Shown here piece after piece: positions 1-11,426 of a stretch of 64,000 nt of DNA. Both the position numbers and the translations under genes were made by a program. This DNA comes from Coleophoma eucalyptorum (Eukaryota > Ascomycota > Leotiomycetes > Helotiales > Dermateaceae). The notes beneath the pieces are model-generated. The model saw nothing but the letters and a program-made list of their open reading frames with translations, was not told the DNA's origin and made no database searches. The first letter of the stretch is position 1; every line of letters begins with the position of its first letter. The stretch covers positions 186,001-250,000 of the forward strand of contig JALRME010000032.1 in assembly GCA_026120035.1 (NCBI GenBank). Direction: 5' to 3'.

Positions 1-578
1 CATAGGGGACCGATCAATCCAAATCCAGACACTGAGCCTATCATCATGGGGATATCAGAGTTCAACTCACCCCATTCTGCAAGCCAGAAGCGCCGGAACC
101 AAATCTTGCTTCAATCGTAGTCATTACAGGTAAGAGACGAGCAAGAGCCAAGCTACAACAAGACGTCAGATTTTTTTAAGAAGTTTATTCTGAATGCTCC
201 GGATAATGTTCCCCAGGCAAGATGATCAGTTGTCATGTTAAGGTTGAAATCAACAATAAACAAGGGGCAAGGTAAATTATCTCATCTAGTAAGAAGACGA
301 TCAGTGGACAGTTTGTTTTCTAGTGAAGGCTTTCCATTGCTTCACAAGTGGTTTGTGAAATCTTTCTTGCTTTCTTTCTTAGCGTTTTGGTTAGGCGACT
401 AGTCAAGCTAAGTTATGTAGGCACACGACAGTTTAAGGGTAGTTCTCTGTTCTATTCTTTGATTTGTAATGGGTAGAACACATGTATTTAGTTTAGGAGT
501 TACAGGAAGTGAGTAGATATATCTATTTTATATTAAAATTAAAGTTGATCTTAAGAGATCATTAACCTCTTGTGTATT
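1..578. other. 3' flank of the laccase gene, no gene seen
   Basis: This stretch holds no reading frame I would defend. It is AT-rich toward 510-560 and probably contains the 3' UTR and polyadenylation region of the laccase, whose stop codon lies at 579-581 on the minus strand. Confidence 0.5.
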
Positions 579-3323
579 TTAAACACCACTGTCGTCTTGC
601 ACAATGCTATCCGCCGTGGCAGCAGTAGACCAAGCACTGCAAGTATCCTCAAGCTTGTTGACATCCAACAGGGAAACAATCTTGTCATACTGCTCCACAA
701 ACTGCAACGAGAAGCCCTCGCTCGTGTGCCAGCCAATGTGGCAGTGCATCAACCAAGCACCTGGGTTATCCGCCTCGAACGCCAACACCACGTAGCCCGA
801 GGCTGGCAGGAGCGCCACATCTCGACGCGGTGGATTCGAGCGGTTGAGAACCACGGTGGTGGGATCGTAGGTGGTGGAACCTTGCGCGACCACGAAGAAG
901 TCGTGGCCGTGCAGATGGATTGGGTGCGGCACGGGGATCTGCGTCTCGACGACGATGTACATCCAATCGCCGGCATTGGGCATCTCAATGACGGCGTTCT
1001 GAGCCGCCCAGGTGGTGACGTTGTTGTTGACTTGCAAGAGGGTTGGGTTGGCCCAGTCGGAAACGAAGGTGGTGCCGTTCAGATACCAGCGGAAGAGATT
1101 GTCGGTGTTCTGCGCAACTGTCACGTCTTCGCTGGTGGAGAGGTCGCCGGTGTCGACGTTCAGAGGTAGGAAGGGGACGAGGCTTGCGAGGGGCTCGTCG
1201 ACGCACTCGTCGTTGTATGCGTATCCGGTTGTTGTGGGAGTTGCGGTTGAGGTTCCGTAATGGACTATGCCCTTGATGTTGTCGACACTTTCGTTGTCAC
1301 TGCAGGCAACCTGTGGGATGGCACGCATCCAGAAATCCGAAGCGACGGCGTCCTGGTTTGCGGTGAGAATGACATCATATCGTTGACCTTGTGTTTGATT
1401 AGCAGGATGTCAAGAAGCAGGCGACTGATGGGGTGAACTTACCAATTGCGATGTTCAAAATATCGGTTGTGTAAGGCACAATAGGCACGAAATCCGTGGA
1501 CATGACTGTAAGCGTGTGGTTATCGACCGAGAACTTGAAATGGGTATCAATGGCGCCGTTGACCAATCTCAACCGTGTCGACTGTCCAGCTACAACGTTC
1601 ATCTCAAACCGCTTTCCAGTCTGCGTTGAGTTGCCATCCTCGCCAAAAACGTTGGTGCCGTTGATCAACGCGTTATCGAGTGGTGGTGGACCTGTTGTTT
1701 GCGCGTATGTATACAGTTCATCAGACGTTTGGTGACTCCAGTCGTTAAGGAAGAGGATTCCGGCATCGGTGTCGTAGTTGGCTGTTGCGGGACCATTGAT
1801 GACGATTCCACCAAACACACCTTCCCAGGCCTGTAGTGCGAAATGGGAGTGGTACCAACTTGTGCCGTATTGAGTTGCACGCCAGGTGTAAGTATAGGTC
1901 TCTCCCGGCTGTTGTACAAAGTTAGAATTTGAGTTACATGGAAAGAAAAAAAGGCGACCGAGGAGAATTTGAGGGCTGAGAGAGCCGTATGTCGAACCAT
2001 GCACAATGACAAATGAAGAATGTTAATACTTACTGCAATAGGGCATTGGGTAAGGGAGGGAACACCATCATTCTGGTTCGTGTAATTCTGGCGAATACCG
2101 TGGAAATGAATGCTAGATCCATTGTTGGGCACATTGTTGGTAACATGGAGAACTATAGAAGATCAGATAAAGCTAGATTGGGTGTTGGCAAGATACATAC
2201 CGACAGTGTCACCCCAGTCAGCAAAGATGGTAGGTCCTGGCAGACTTCCGTTGATCAGCTGAACATATCTCGTGAATCCGTCTGGAGCTGCGGTGGTGGC
2301 TGTGACGTCGAACCAGTATTCTCTAGTTACTCCGGTATTTGGCACCTCCTCGTAGTAATTAGTGGAAGTCGAGTAATCGCACCAAACAGAGCGGTCTGCG
2401 GCTGTGTTTCCGGCGCAGGCAGTTCCTGTTGCAAGGGCGGATGAAGAAGTGCTTGACGTGGAAGAAGAGGAGGTGGACGAAGAGTTGTATGAAGAGATAG
2501 ATGAAGAAGAGGTGGATGAGGAGGTGTATGAAGAGATAGACGAAGAAGTAGAAGAGTAGGTAGATGCTGCAGTGGTGGATGAGGAGGTAGCCGAAGAGGT
2601 AGCCGAGGTAGATGACGAGGTGGCCAAGGAAGAAGTAGATGACGAAGTAGATGAAGAGATGGAGGAGGAAATAAGACTAGTAGACGATGAGGATGCAGAA
2701 CTAGTATATGATGAAGAGGTAGACGAGGAGACAGCCAAGGAAGAAATAGATGAAGAAGAGACTGTTGAGTGAGTAGACGAAGCAGACTGAGAAGTGATAA
2801 GCGACGTGGCGCTGGTGCTGGTACTGGTGACCACTAAAGCTTTAGAGGAAGAGGTCGAAGTAACAACATTTCCTGCACTGGACTTGCTTGTATATGCCGA
2901 AGTGGTTACAGCTTTGGTCGAGGAAGTAGTCTTGGTGGTTGTCGTAGAGGTAGGTTGTAAAATCGAAGGCATGGACAAAGTAGTATGCAGGCATGCTTCC
3001 ATCGAGCTCCAAAGAGGAACTGCCTGTTGTCGCAGCGTGTCCACAGATGCTTTTTTGTCGGCGGCTGAGCAAGCGGTAGAGAAGATGTTGTTCAGTACCC
3101 CCAGAAGACCGGGCAGAGTGATCTTAGTGCTGAGGCTACATTCGACTTTTCTGACGGTATCAAGAACTTGTTCCTCAAGTGAGAAGATTTGAAAGATATT
3201 GCAGGAAGTGGCCCGCTCCAGGAGCTCGGGGGAGAGGCTTGAATTGGCTTTAGAGGGAGTGACATATGCCGTTGAAAGTGTGAGCCATAAGGCCAAAGTG
3301 ACGAGGAGGTATGGCAAACGCAT
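579..3323 (-). CDS. Secreted multicopper oxidase (asco-laccase) with N-terminal Cys domain and long Ser-rich stalk
   Basis: Laccases oxidise phenols at a type-1 copper and reduce O2 to water at a trinuclear cluster. The exons are 3323-2201, 2152-2034, 1908-1443 and 1387-579, all in phase, giving 838 aa. All four copper motifs are present: HFHG (about residues 390-393), [13 protein letters not shown] and HCHIGWH. The axial position ten residues after the type-1 Cys is Phe, as in high-potential laccases. The C-terminus reads DDSGV, matching the DSG(L/I/V) tail typical of ascomycete laccases. The protein starts with a signal peptide (residues 1-19). Next come a stretch of about 100 residues with four Cys (41, 62, 85, 111) and a Ser/Thr-rich low-complexity stalk (about 123-301). 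The laccase core starts near residue 302. Ordinary family members are about 560-620 aa, so the N-terminal third is an addition. The first exon is one uninterrupted frame, which argues against two fused gene models. Confidence 0.93.
2440..2960 (-). repeat. Ser/Thr low-complexity coding repeat inside the laccase
   Basis: This is degenerate triplet DNA encoding runs of Ser broken by Thr, Ala, Ile and Tyr. It is probably an O-glycosylated stalk. The opposite strand shows acidic Glu/Asp/Val open frames here, which are mirror images of the repeat and not genes. Confidence 0.8.
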
Positions 3324-4764
3324 GGCCGCAGATATGGATGCTTGTCCAAAATGAAAAACGAAATCAAAAAAGAATGTTGGAATCTCTCAGAACAAACTGG
3401 AGACTTGAAACGAAGGACCCGAAGGCGATGATGTTCAACTTCTGAGCTACCTGCTCGCTTTCTATATAGAAAAGTAACTGGTCTGTATCTTGACCGCATA
3501 GTCCTTTAGACCGTCCTTGCCATAAACACACGGAACTTCATGAACCGATGCCGACTTCATAGCGTCTGGCCTGCAGACTCTAAAAATGGGCCATCTATAC
3601 TAAGGTTCCAAAAGATATCAAGATAGCAAGACGATCATCGTGAAAGAGCCAACTGGTTATCCGAGAGCCGCCCCGACTTTCCAGCAGATAATGTCTACGA
3701 GGTCAACGCTAAGCAAAACAGTGCTAATAAATGGTCCTAGCACATGTACTTCCCGCGGAACAGTACGAGATACGAATAGGTCTACCGAGCGGTGAGGATA
3801 TATCCTCGTGACTTCCCGGCGGTTTGGTCCATGAATAGACGTCCTAGGTTACGCATAGTGGACTTTGTGGAGAAATGAGCCCAAACAATGATCCTTTCAT
3901 ATGTTTCCGCGCGATCATCCGAAGGCATCGCGTGTATTCCCCGGGGCCCAAGAGAGGCACTTGGGATTTCTCTGTCTTTTGATTTGTCTTTGTGCATCTT
4001 GACCCACCCCTACCGTCTCTGCTCTGGGCTAAATATGGAGCACGTTCATTGTTTTGGTCTGAAAGACCAGACGGGAGCTAATTTTGTTGAAGCTCACTGC
4101 GCCTAGCGCTTGTTCTAGTCAGGTACAGCAAGCTGGCGCGGCAGAGGCACACGGATATCCGAGAGGAAGAAGTCCATTCAGCCGGGCCTAGTTGCGTACC
4201 AACTGCTCGTCCGACAGCTAAATTCTCCTAGCTACGAGTCAGCACTGCTTGATATCCACCGTTGTTAGGAGAAGTTGTACCCCGAGAAAACAAAAAGTCC
4301 GAACCGGAGTTCCCTCTTGCTGCTCGCTTAATTGTTAGTTTGGCTTTAGTCGTTCAAGACGAAGCTATCCGCATGGTCCTATTCAGCATCGCTGACGACG
4401 ACTTGGACGCCACATCCTACCTTAGAACCAGGCATTGTTCAGCTCTGGGGTTTTTCACACCAGATGAAACATGAAACATGTGTCTGTTTTTTACCCGTAT
4501 GTCCTGGAGTGTTTGCCGACGTAAGTATTTCACCATTCTGAGGTGCACGGAGCCCCCTCACAGCGGCAGAGGATCGTCCGATATCGAAAGTGCCCGCTTG
4601 GCCAATGTCGCTTTGATCTACATATCAACAGGTGATTATTCCGGATATTCGTTTCTATCTTCCTCATATGCACCTCATTCCTTTGTTCATATCCATCAGC
4701 TTTAACACTTGAGGTTCGTTCTCACTTACATTCATTCCATTTTCACTTGAAATTCTTTGCAATC
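3324..4764. other. Divergent intergenic region (laccase / small secreted protein)
   Basis: About 1.4 kb separates two divergent starts. Open frames at 3888-4106 and 4262-4474 are short, lack any recognisable protein feature and look spurious. The region should contain both promoters. No repeats or RNA genes were seen. Confidence 0.5.
3460..3472 (-). promoter_or_regulatory. Possible TATA element upstream of the laccase
   Basis: A CTATATAG palindrome lies about 140 bp upstream of the laccase ATG. Its spacing is reasonable for a fungal core promoter, but this rests on the motif alone. Confidence 0.3.
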
Positions 4765-5447
4765 ATGAAGTATACGTACTTTGGCGGAGTTGTCGCCAAG
4801 GCATTGCTCTGTGCTGGCTTGACAACAGCTGCGGCGTTGCAACAACGAGCCAGCACGAGCTACAAGCTCTTTGCCTACGGAGGAGATGGAACCATTGATG
4901 GTTTGCCTGTTTTTTATTCTGATGGTAAGCCGTGATTCTCCCAATACAAAGGCTTCTGGAATGAAATTCAACCATACTGATTCAACTTGCAGGGCTTGCT
5001 TATGCTGGCTGGAAAACTCCATCTGGTTCAACGGTCAATACTAATATTACCAGTAAGTTTCTCCGCACACGAGATCCGCGATTATACTACTCTCGGGACA
5101 TGGGCTAATTCTCACAAATAGTGGCTCAAACCTCATCGTCCTTGGTCATCACCTCCATGAACAACAGCACCCCTCTCAACGGTACTTCACTTTTGTATAT
5201 TGATGTCTCATCTGCAGCATACTCCGCTGTCGGCTTCACCTCTGCTGATGCTGCACCTGCGAAGACGACTACTGGATTTATTTTCTACGGTTCCTGGGCC
5301 ATGTGGGAGAATTCTGCTGGAAAAATCACCTCGCTCTTTTATGCCACTCCGACCTCGCAAGATGGATTGTACCTGTTGAAGTGGAATCAAGGAGTTGTTG
5401 ATGATGGAAAGAGCATTCCGATATCGTTGAAGAAAAGATCTACGTAG
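4765..5447 (+). CDS. Small secreted protein of unknown function
   Basis: The exons are 4765-4924, 4993-5052 and 5122-5447, in phase, giving 181 aa. The ATG at 4765 opens a signal peptide (hydrophobic through about residue 25, ending near TTAAALQQR). The mature part has no cysteines and is rich in small residues, Ser, Thr and aromatics. It contains a YGGDGTIDGLPVFYSDG-like start, an N-glycosylation NIT site and a GFIFYGSWAMWEN segment, and it ends LKKRST. I do not recognise a catalytic motif. It resembles small all-beta secreted proteins common in plant-associated fungi, but that is an impression. The two introns carry normal GTAAGC/GTAAGT donors. Confidence 0.8.
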
Positions 5448-6587
5448 TGAAGAATGAAAGAGGCGGCTTCAGTCGCTGGGGGTGGGGCATGGTTCGATCA
5501 CGCGTTGTACTAGCTAGGCCAACGTCGTCCCGTACGGAGATAATTTTCACTTCAATCCTTTGTTAGGAACATATTTTACAAATAGATTCAATTATTGAAA
5601 CCCGTTCAGTCGGTAGCAATAATTTCCATATTTTAAATAAAATCTCTGCCCTGTAATGAATAATCACGCATTGCCTAAATAATACGAGTACATGGCACAG
5701 CAGAACGCGAAGCCGAGGTATATGGAGCTGTAGGGACTTTAGCAAATGAGAATACCTTCGTTTAGTGCTCTAGCTAAAGAATCATCGAAGCAGAATATAC
5801 AAATATTCTACTAATTCTAGATCAAATAAATCTATTATATTTCTTGAAGAAGCAAGGCAGGGAAAATGGAGACATCTGGTCAAAGTCGCAGTCAGCTTGT
5901 GATCAGCACCGACAAGTGAATTTACAGCAGAAACTTCAATTAAAAAGGTCGCTGATCTTACTGGATAGGTGTAACCCAGTTCATTATGCTTTATTTTTGC
6001 TCATCAAAGGTTCGGTCAATGAACACCGGTTGCAGTATTTTTGTTGACTTCGTCGACCTCAAGTCATCACATGTCTTCGTCGAAGTCAAAGTACCGCGGC
6101 AGACAAGGATGTTCCCCAACCCTCCCCTCTCCAATATCGGCGATCTTCCATCTCGTCCCTGTAAAAGACATCATATCGCGGTCCAATAACCTTAATAACG
6201 GAAGCTGTACCTTGCTGTTTACTTATAAGGCCAATTGGCCGTCCAATCGGGATTCTCATCACAGAACATCTGCACCTCGCTTACAGTTCTTCACGTTGTG
6301 CCAGGATTTTAAAATGGGAAAAGCAACGGGAGATGCAAGCCTGATATAATGTTGACTTGTTATGGTTAGTCATGTACAACATTTCACATCGGCTGAAGAG
6401 TTGGCATTTATCCAGACCGAGGTGGTTGTGAATTGCACATGTATACCCTTATCAGTGACGTTAAATTGTATCTAGAAGATGTCCTTATAGTTGCTTTGGT
6501 CGTAAAATGGTTCGAGTTTGACCTTAGCCAATCTCTCCACCAAATATCAAGAAATCCAGTCTGTAAGCAAATCTAGATATCACCAAG
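5448..6587. other. Intergenic region, AT-rich
   Basis: About 1.1 kb lies between two same-strand secreted-protein genes. It is AT-rich at 5560-5840. The short frames (5844-6047, 6041-6349) show no domain or signal features. I see nothing else, though it likely includes the HsbA-like promoter. Confidence 0.5.
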
Positions 6588-7106
6588 ATGAAATTCAACA
6601 TCATCTCGCTCACCTTGCTCATCACAACTGTGGTTGCAAGCGGAGACTCTATCACAGCAGCGATGGGGAAAATCGCCAACGCAACGATCGCACTCAACAA
6701 GACTGTCGGATCTTTCCCAAGCGGTGTTCTCGGTGCAGTAGATACACTGCCGCTGCTCGCCGACTCAGCTGCCCTCCTCGCAGACATCAATGCCGGGACT
6801 CAAGTCGCGCAAAACTCCGCAAACCTCACCATACCTGAAGTCTTCCAAGTAGCCTCGGCAACAAGCTCCCTTGTGACGACGGTCCAACAGACTCTAGCAA
6901 CGGTCGAGAACGCGAAGAAGAAGTTTGATGCATTACTCTTAATCAGCCCGGTTATCTTGCTCAATTTAAAGCTGGAGAAGGATGCTACCGATAAATTCTC
7001 GGCGGCAGTCGTGAGCAAGGTGCCAGATGCACTGCAAGCGACGGCGTTGACCCTTATTGCTCCGATTGATACAGCTTTCGATAATGCGATTTCGTTTTAT
7101 ACCTGA
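6588..7106 (+). CDS. HsbA-like hydrophobic surface-binding / cell-wall mannoprotein
   Basis: This is a single-exon gene of 172 aa with a signal peptide (about residues 1-18, MKFNIISLTL start). The rest is helical and Ala/Leu/Val-rich, with the spaced pattern of the HsbA family (hydrophobic surface binding protein A; related to the Mp1 galactomannoproteins). Examples are the LLADSAALLADINAGT segment near residues 56-72 and the late VPDALQATALTLIAPIDTAF segment. HsbA proteins adsorb to hydrophobic surfaces and help recruit cutinase-type enzymes, and related proteins bind lipids. There are no cysteines, so it is not a hydrophobin. The start is the first ATG and is followed directly by the signal sequence. 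Confidence 0.85.
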   Translation: MKFNIISLTLLITTVVASGDSITAAMGKIANATIALNKTVGSFPSGVLGAVDTLPLLADSAALLADINAGTQVAQNSANLTIPEVFQVASATSSLVTTVQQTLATVENAKKKFDALLLISPVILLNLKLEKDATDKFSAAVVSKVPDALQATALTLIAPIDTAFDNAISFYT

Positions 7107-8339
7107 GCATTTCATTCAATCCTGTTTGTGGGCTATAAGGGGGAAAGCAATATGGTTAAACCAGAGTAGCGCGTGGGAAATACCAAGTATTGCAATGGTT
7201 CTTATGCGAAAATCGCCTTAATACTTATTTATTGACTATTGCACGATTTCTTGTGCTATTTCTAATACTGATTGAGAAAAGTTATTGGGGGGGGGGGGGT
7301 ACCTTTCTTTCGCTTACACGCGACGAAGCTCTGGGGAAATATGGAGCATGCTGTAATTCGTAAGCCACAGCGTCCCTACAGGCTAGATGCGACGTTTCTC
7401 TAGCAAAAAAAGGGGCAGCAATTTCTTCATTCGCGAAAGGGATATTTACTCTACCGCGTAACTACAGCATGTTGGCCGCCGCCAGAAGCCTTCGCTTTTT
7501 TTGTTTTTCTGCGCCAATAAACTGTCTCTACAACTTTATAAAGTAATGTGCGAGAGTCACTGCTACAGATGACGATGTTTTGCTCACTCATTATAAAATT
7601 CCAGTTCAGCGGCAGTTCAATCATTCTTAAATTTGCTTGTTTTCCGTATCAATCCGTGCAGTGGGTCCACAACCAGGGATCCGCCTGGTGGAGTGGCTCA
7701 GAATAATTCAACCTGCGCCTTCACGCACCAAAAATAAACAAGGCGTTCGGACGGGCGAAGTTTTTCGGAGGTGCTGTTCATCTTCTTGAATCCTTCTGAT
7801 CTCGATACGAGACTGGGCATTGGAGAGTGATTCCCTGACTAGGATCGAGGTACAGACAGCAACAGCCCTACAGCCGGGAACCACGCCAGTAATGCTTTGA
7901 AGCCAAGCCTGGGCGGGATAGGCGAGCACCTTGTGTGATGGTGAACATGGCACTTTTTGGTATCTCGAAGCATGCTGCTAGAGATCGTTTTTAAAATCAA
8001 CAGTTGGGAACGCCAGATATTAGCTGTTATTTTTATGGGTATCAGTACTGATAGACATCTAGAACGAACAATTTGACTTGTTACTGTCCAACGGCCAAAA
8101 AACGTGGGGTATTTTGTACGCGCGGTCGAAGACATGACGCATTGGGATTGCGTGATCCTTTCACATCAGAATAGCATCCTGAAGTCCCGTAAGTGCAAGG
8201 GCAGGAATACGGCCCATGTGAATCCAGGCCAGTCAACGAAGTAAATGAAAAGTAATGTCCTTCCCTCAGACTTTTCTTCCACGTTCGCATCACGATCAGA
8301 ATCTGGGTGGTGTTCGCAACACCTAATCCATTTTCAACA
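7107..8339. other. Intergenic region with a 13-G tract
   Basis: About 1.2 kb without a defensible gene. It holds a 13-base G run at 7287-7299. Minus-strand frames at 7708-8135 have no recognisable features. It probably contains the promoter of the mannosyltransferase. Confidence 0.5.
7287..7299 (+). repeat. Poly(G) tract, 13 bases
   Basis: Thirteen consecutive G read directly. The length of such runs is error-prone in sequencing and unstable in replication. Confidence 0.9.
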
Positions 8340-9791
8340 ATGATGCAGCTCCTCCAGCACCACAAATTAACCTCAGTACAGATCCGCGTCTTGGCACTTT
8401 CGTCGGTTGCACTGCTGGTCTTCCTTGTGCTTCTCTCTGAATTCGATTCGTTGACACAACGATCTCCCTTTCGAGCCACGAGGCCATTCTCAGCTTCATC
8501 TTCTACCTCTTCAGTGACCTCGACTCCAGCATGCTCCATAGCAAACTCAACCTCGGAATTCTGGGAGGCCTTCTCTCCCCTCCTCGCTGCAGCTGGGCCA
8601 CGATGTGAAAAGCCAAAGTTGGCCGGCAAGGCACCGGCTCGACTTCGCGAGTCACAACATCCCGTGGATCTTCGGAATCTGATTGACATGAACGACGATG
8701 ATGTCGAGCATATGCGCCGCTCTCACGCTTGGTTCGTTCAACAAATCTCACAGCAAACGCCGCCACTGTACTACAAAAAAGGAACTCGAGGAATTGTCAC
8801 ATCGGCTGGTGCCTCGTACTTTCCACCACTTCTGGTCAGTCTAGAGCTTTTGCGACGGACTGGCTCAGAGTTGCCTGTAGAAGTCTTCCTTGCCAGCGAG
8901 GACGAATACGAGCCGCTGATTTGCGACACTATATTCCCATCGCTCAATGCTAAATGCATCATCCTCTCCGAGAAGTTGGATGAATATCTTCTGCCGTTCG
9001 AGTTCAGCAAATACCAACTCAAGATATTCGCTATGCTGTTCTCCTCTTTTGAAGAGATTCTGTTTCTCGACGCTGACAACTTTCCCGTCGAGTTCCCGGA
9101 CAAGATTTTCGTGGAGGAACCTTACAAATCTCAACACATGGTCCTTTGGCCCGACTACTGGAACCCAACCGTATCGCCATACCTGAACACTATAGTTGGA
9201 CTAGATGGCGATCTTCTTACCCATCGGCCGACAATTGAAGCTGGCCAGATCCTAGTATCAAAACTGCATCATGCTAAGACTCTGCTACTTGCAGCATATT
9301 ATAACGCGTATGGAGAATTTTACTACCACTTGATGACGCAAGGCGGTCCAGGAGAAGGCGACAAAGAGACATTCTCCACTGCAGCACTTGCACTAGGAAT
9401 ACCATTTTACGACATCAAGCAAGCCCCACGAGCGCTAGGAGAACGGAGCAACGGTGCTGCTGTGGTGCAAACACACCCATTAAGTGATTTCAACCGTACA
9501 CAAGATGGCGTTGCCCCCAAACCACTTTTCATCCATGCCAGCTGGCCACCAAAATTGAACGCTCTTCACAACTACCAAAGCCGTCGGCAATGGGGATCGG
9601 AGGAAAATTCTAGAGAACTTTTCAATGGCCAGGATATGGAGGAGATTGCTTGGGGGTATATGGTCGACATGGCTTGTAATGATAAGGTGGAATTTGTGGA
9701 ATGGGGCAACAAATTCGAGCACGGCATTTGCGATCGGACGAAAAAGAGCTATCTGGATATGTTCAAGAAGGAATACGAATTCAACCGATGA
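8340..9791 (+). CDS. Golgi alpha-1,2-mannosyltransferase, Mnn2/Mnn5 type (GT71)
   Basis: This is an intronless gene of 483 aa. It is a type II membrane protein with a short cytosolic N-terminus and one membrane anchor at about residues 16-33, followed by a Ser/Thr stem to about 65 and a luminal domain. The luminal domain matches the Mannosyl_trans3 family, with GIVTSAGASYFPPLLVSLELLRR near 151 and a nucleotide-sugar-binding DAD triplet in LFLDADNFPV (D244, D246). The substrate-side WPDYWNP and QGGPGEGDKETF segments are also present. Yeast Mnn2/Mnn5 add alpha-1,2-mannose branches to the alpha-1,6 backbone of N-glycan outer chains. Two adjacent ATGs (8340, 8343) are the first in frame; the frame also opens upstream at GTG, which I do not use. 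Confidence 0.93.
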   Translation: MMQLLQHHKLTSVQIRVLALSSVALLVFLVLLSEFDSLTQRSPFRATRPFSASSSTSSVTSTPACSIANSTSEFWEAFSPLLAAAGPRCEKPKLAGKAPARLRESQHPVDLRNLIDMNDDDVEHMRRSHAWFVQQISQQTPPLYYKKGTRGIVTSAGASYFPPLLVSLELLRRTGSELPVEVFLASEDEYEPLICDTIFPSLNAKCIILSEKLDEYLLPFEFSKYQLKIFAMLFSSFEEILFLDADNFPVEFPDKIFVEEPYKSQHMVLWPDYWNPTVSPYLNTIVGLDGDLLTHRPTIEAGQILVSKLHHAKTLLLAAYYNAYGEFYYHLMTQGGPGEGDKETFSTAALALGIPFYDIKQAPRALGERSNGAAVVQTHPLSDFNRTQDGVAPKPLFIHASWPPKLNALHNYQSRRQWGSEENSRELFNGQDMEEIAWGYMVDMACNDKVEFVEWGNKFEHGICDRTKKSYLDMFKKEYEFNR

Positions 9792-11426
9792 AGAGAGAGA
9801 GCTATGCCGTTGCTTCAAAGCTTTACACAAACTTTGTGTGGTTGTAGGACTGCAAGCCCCTGCCGCGACAGTGGGTGACGCTGAAGAAACTGAAGAGACA
9901 TCTGGTCACCACTTATGATCGGCATTGCCTCTCGGATATACTTCTAAAGCAAATAGACCGACCGGGCCAACTTACAACACGCGAAGTGTTCCAGTCACTT
10001 CCTACCGGAACAGATTCATGTAGTCGGTATATGTATTTATTCGGTTTTCATCCAGCCACGAAAAGAGCGGGTATGTGCCGGCACGTTGACGGATGGCCTA
10101 TGGAAGGTGCAGTGGCCACGGAGGGGAATCTCAGCCCAAGAAAGAACCTTGTTCTTAAGAGATAAAGTCATCTAAACTTGGAATATGCTATATGTATCTT
10201 GTATATAGAGCAGCAAAGATAGCAGGGATCTATTTGGTCGGATAAAACGGAGGAAGTGGTTAGCAGTGTAGGAATAGGTTGTTTTATACCAAGTAGAATT
10301 CAAACCATTTCTACAGTAATGACTCATTATCTTAGATCTGAGGCTCAATTAATGTCCCCTACATCGTTCTTGATTGATAGCCATTCTGGCCTTTTGGTCC
10401 TGGGTATTGGTGGCAGAATTCATAATTTTGCCGTAAGGATCTCGCTCGTGCGTGAGCAGGTACCACATCTATACAGCTAGTTCTGGAGGCAAAGAAACAG
10501 GATATCTAACAAGTTCCAAACTTATCTAAAGAGACCACTTTTCATCCTTTCATTCCATAACTTAGAATTTTGAAAACCCCTCGGCATATAAACCCTTCGC
10601 TAAGCCACAGGGATAGCCATCGTCGGTTAATGCAACCATCAGGAGACAATGAGCCCTTCCGAGGTCGCAGACATCAAGCAGCACGACTCGACATGAAAGC
10701 AGTAATTATCTGGAACCTTTATTGACCAGGAGAAACAGAATGTACATTTATTCTTATCCAGTCGCTGGGTGGAGCTTTATAAGGGGTAGCAGTCCGACCA
10801 CTGTAGCAATGATCGACGATTGCGCCGAAGCTCCATTTATAACTTGGCACGCACAAGGTCGGACGCCCTATGACGCACTGCTGGTAGGTGCGGGGGCGGA
10901 CTGCACTCCCGTCTACAACTGATAATAGCGAACACAGCATAGGGCAAGATCGTCTCAAAACATCAGAAATTGTACTAGAAAAAGATGGAGAGTTTGTAAA
11001 TATTGGTATAGCAGAGAAAGGAAGAGTGCTTAAGGTTCATAAGATGAGAAAAATCATCGTTCATGCCGTAGCATTCTGAACATAGTCGTGAAAGTTAATA
11101 TCAGCCATGTGCATGAAAGTATGCCACCTTGTTTGAGTTGCACTGAAAATACCTGCTTTTCAGAGGCGGCCCTGCCCTGCCAATAATTTATTTGGCGAAA
11201 TCGCTATCAACATAAGTACCATAAGCTGCCCTATTCCCTCGAGACCAGCTTTCAAGCAGCCTTCAACCATCCTTCAATCTCCTACTCAATATCGGTCACT
11301 CCCTCAATTTGATCTGTCCTTTGTCTACTCAAGATACCAACACGAAACAGTAAGCAAACCTTTCCTCTAAGTCCATGAAGTGAACCCTGACTAACCTCCC
11401 TGGCTATCTAGAGGAGAATAGATCAA
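9792..11426. other. Intergenic region, no convincing gene
   Basis: About 1.6 kb. Several short frames on both strands (for example 9875-10165, 10256-10480, 10719-10958) lack recognisable features. The last part contains the polyQ gene's 5' UTR, with a likely UTR intron at 11350-11411 (GTAAGC donor, TATCTAG acceptor). Confidence 0.45.

Noticed and set aside
570..1276. Plus-strand open frames across the laccase 3' exon
   Set aside because: They are antisense shadows of the copper-binding exon, which has clear motifs on the minus strand.
2572..3192. Acidic plus-strand frames (Glu/Asp/Val-rich)
   Set aside because: Mirror image of the Ser-rich laccase stalk; no start context or domain.
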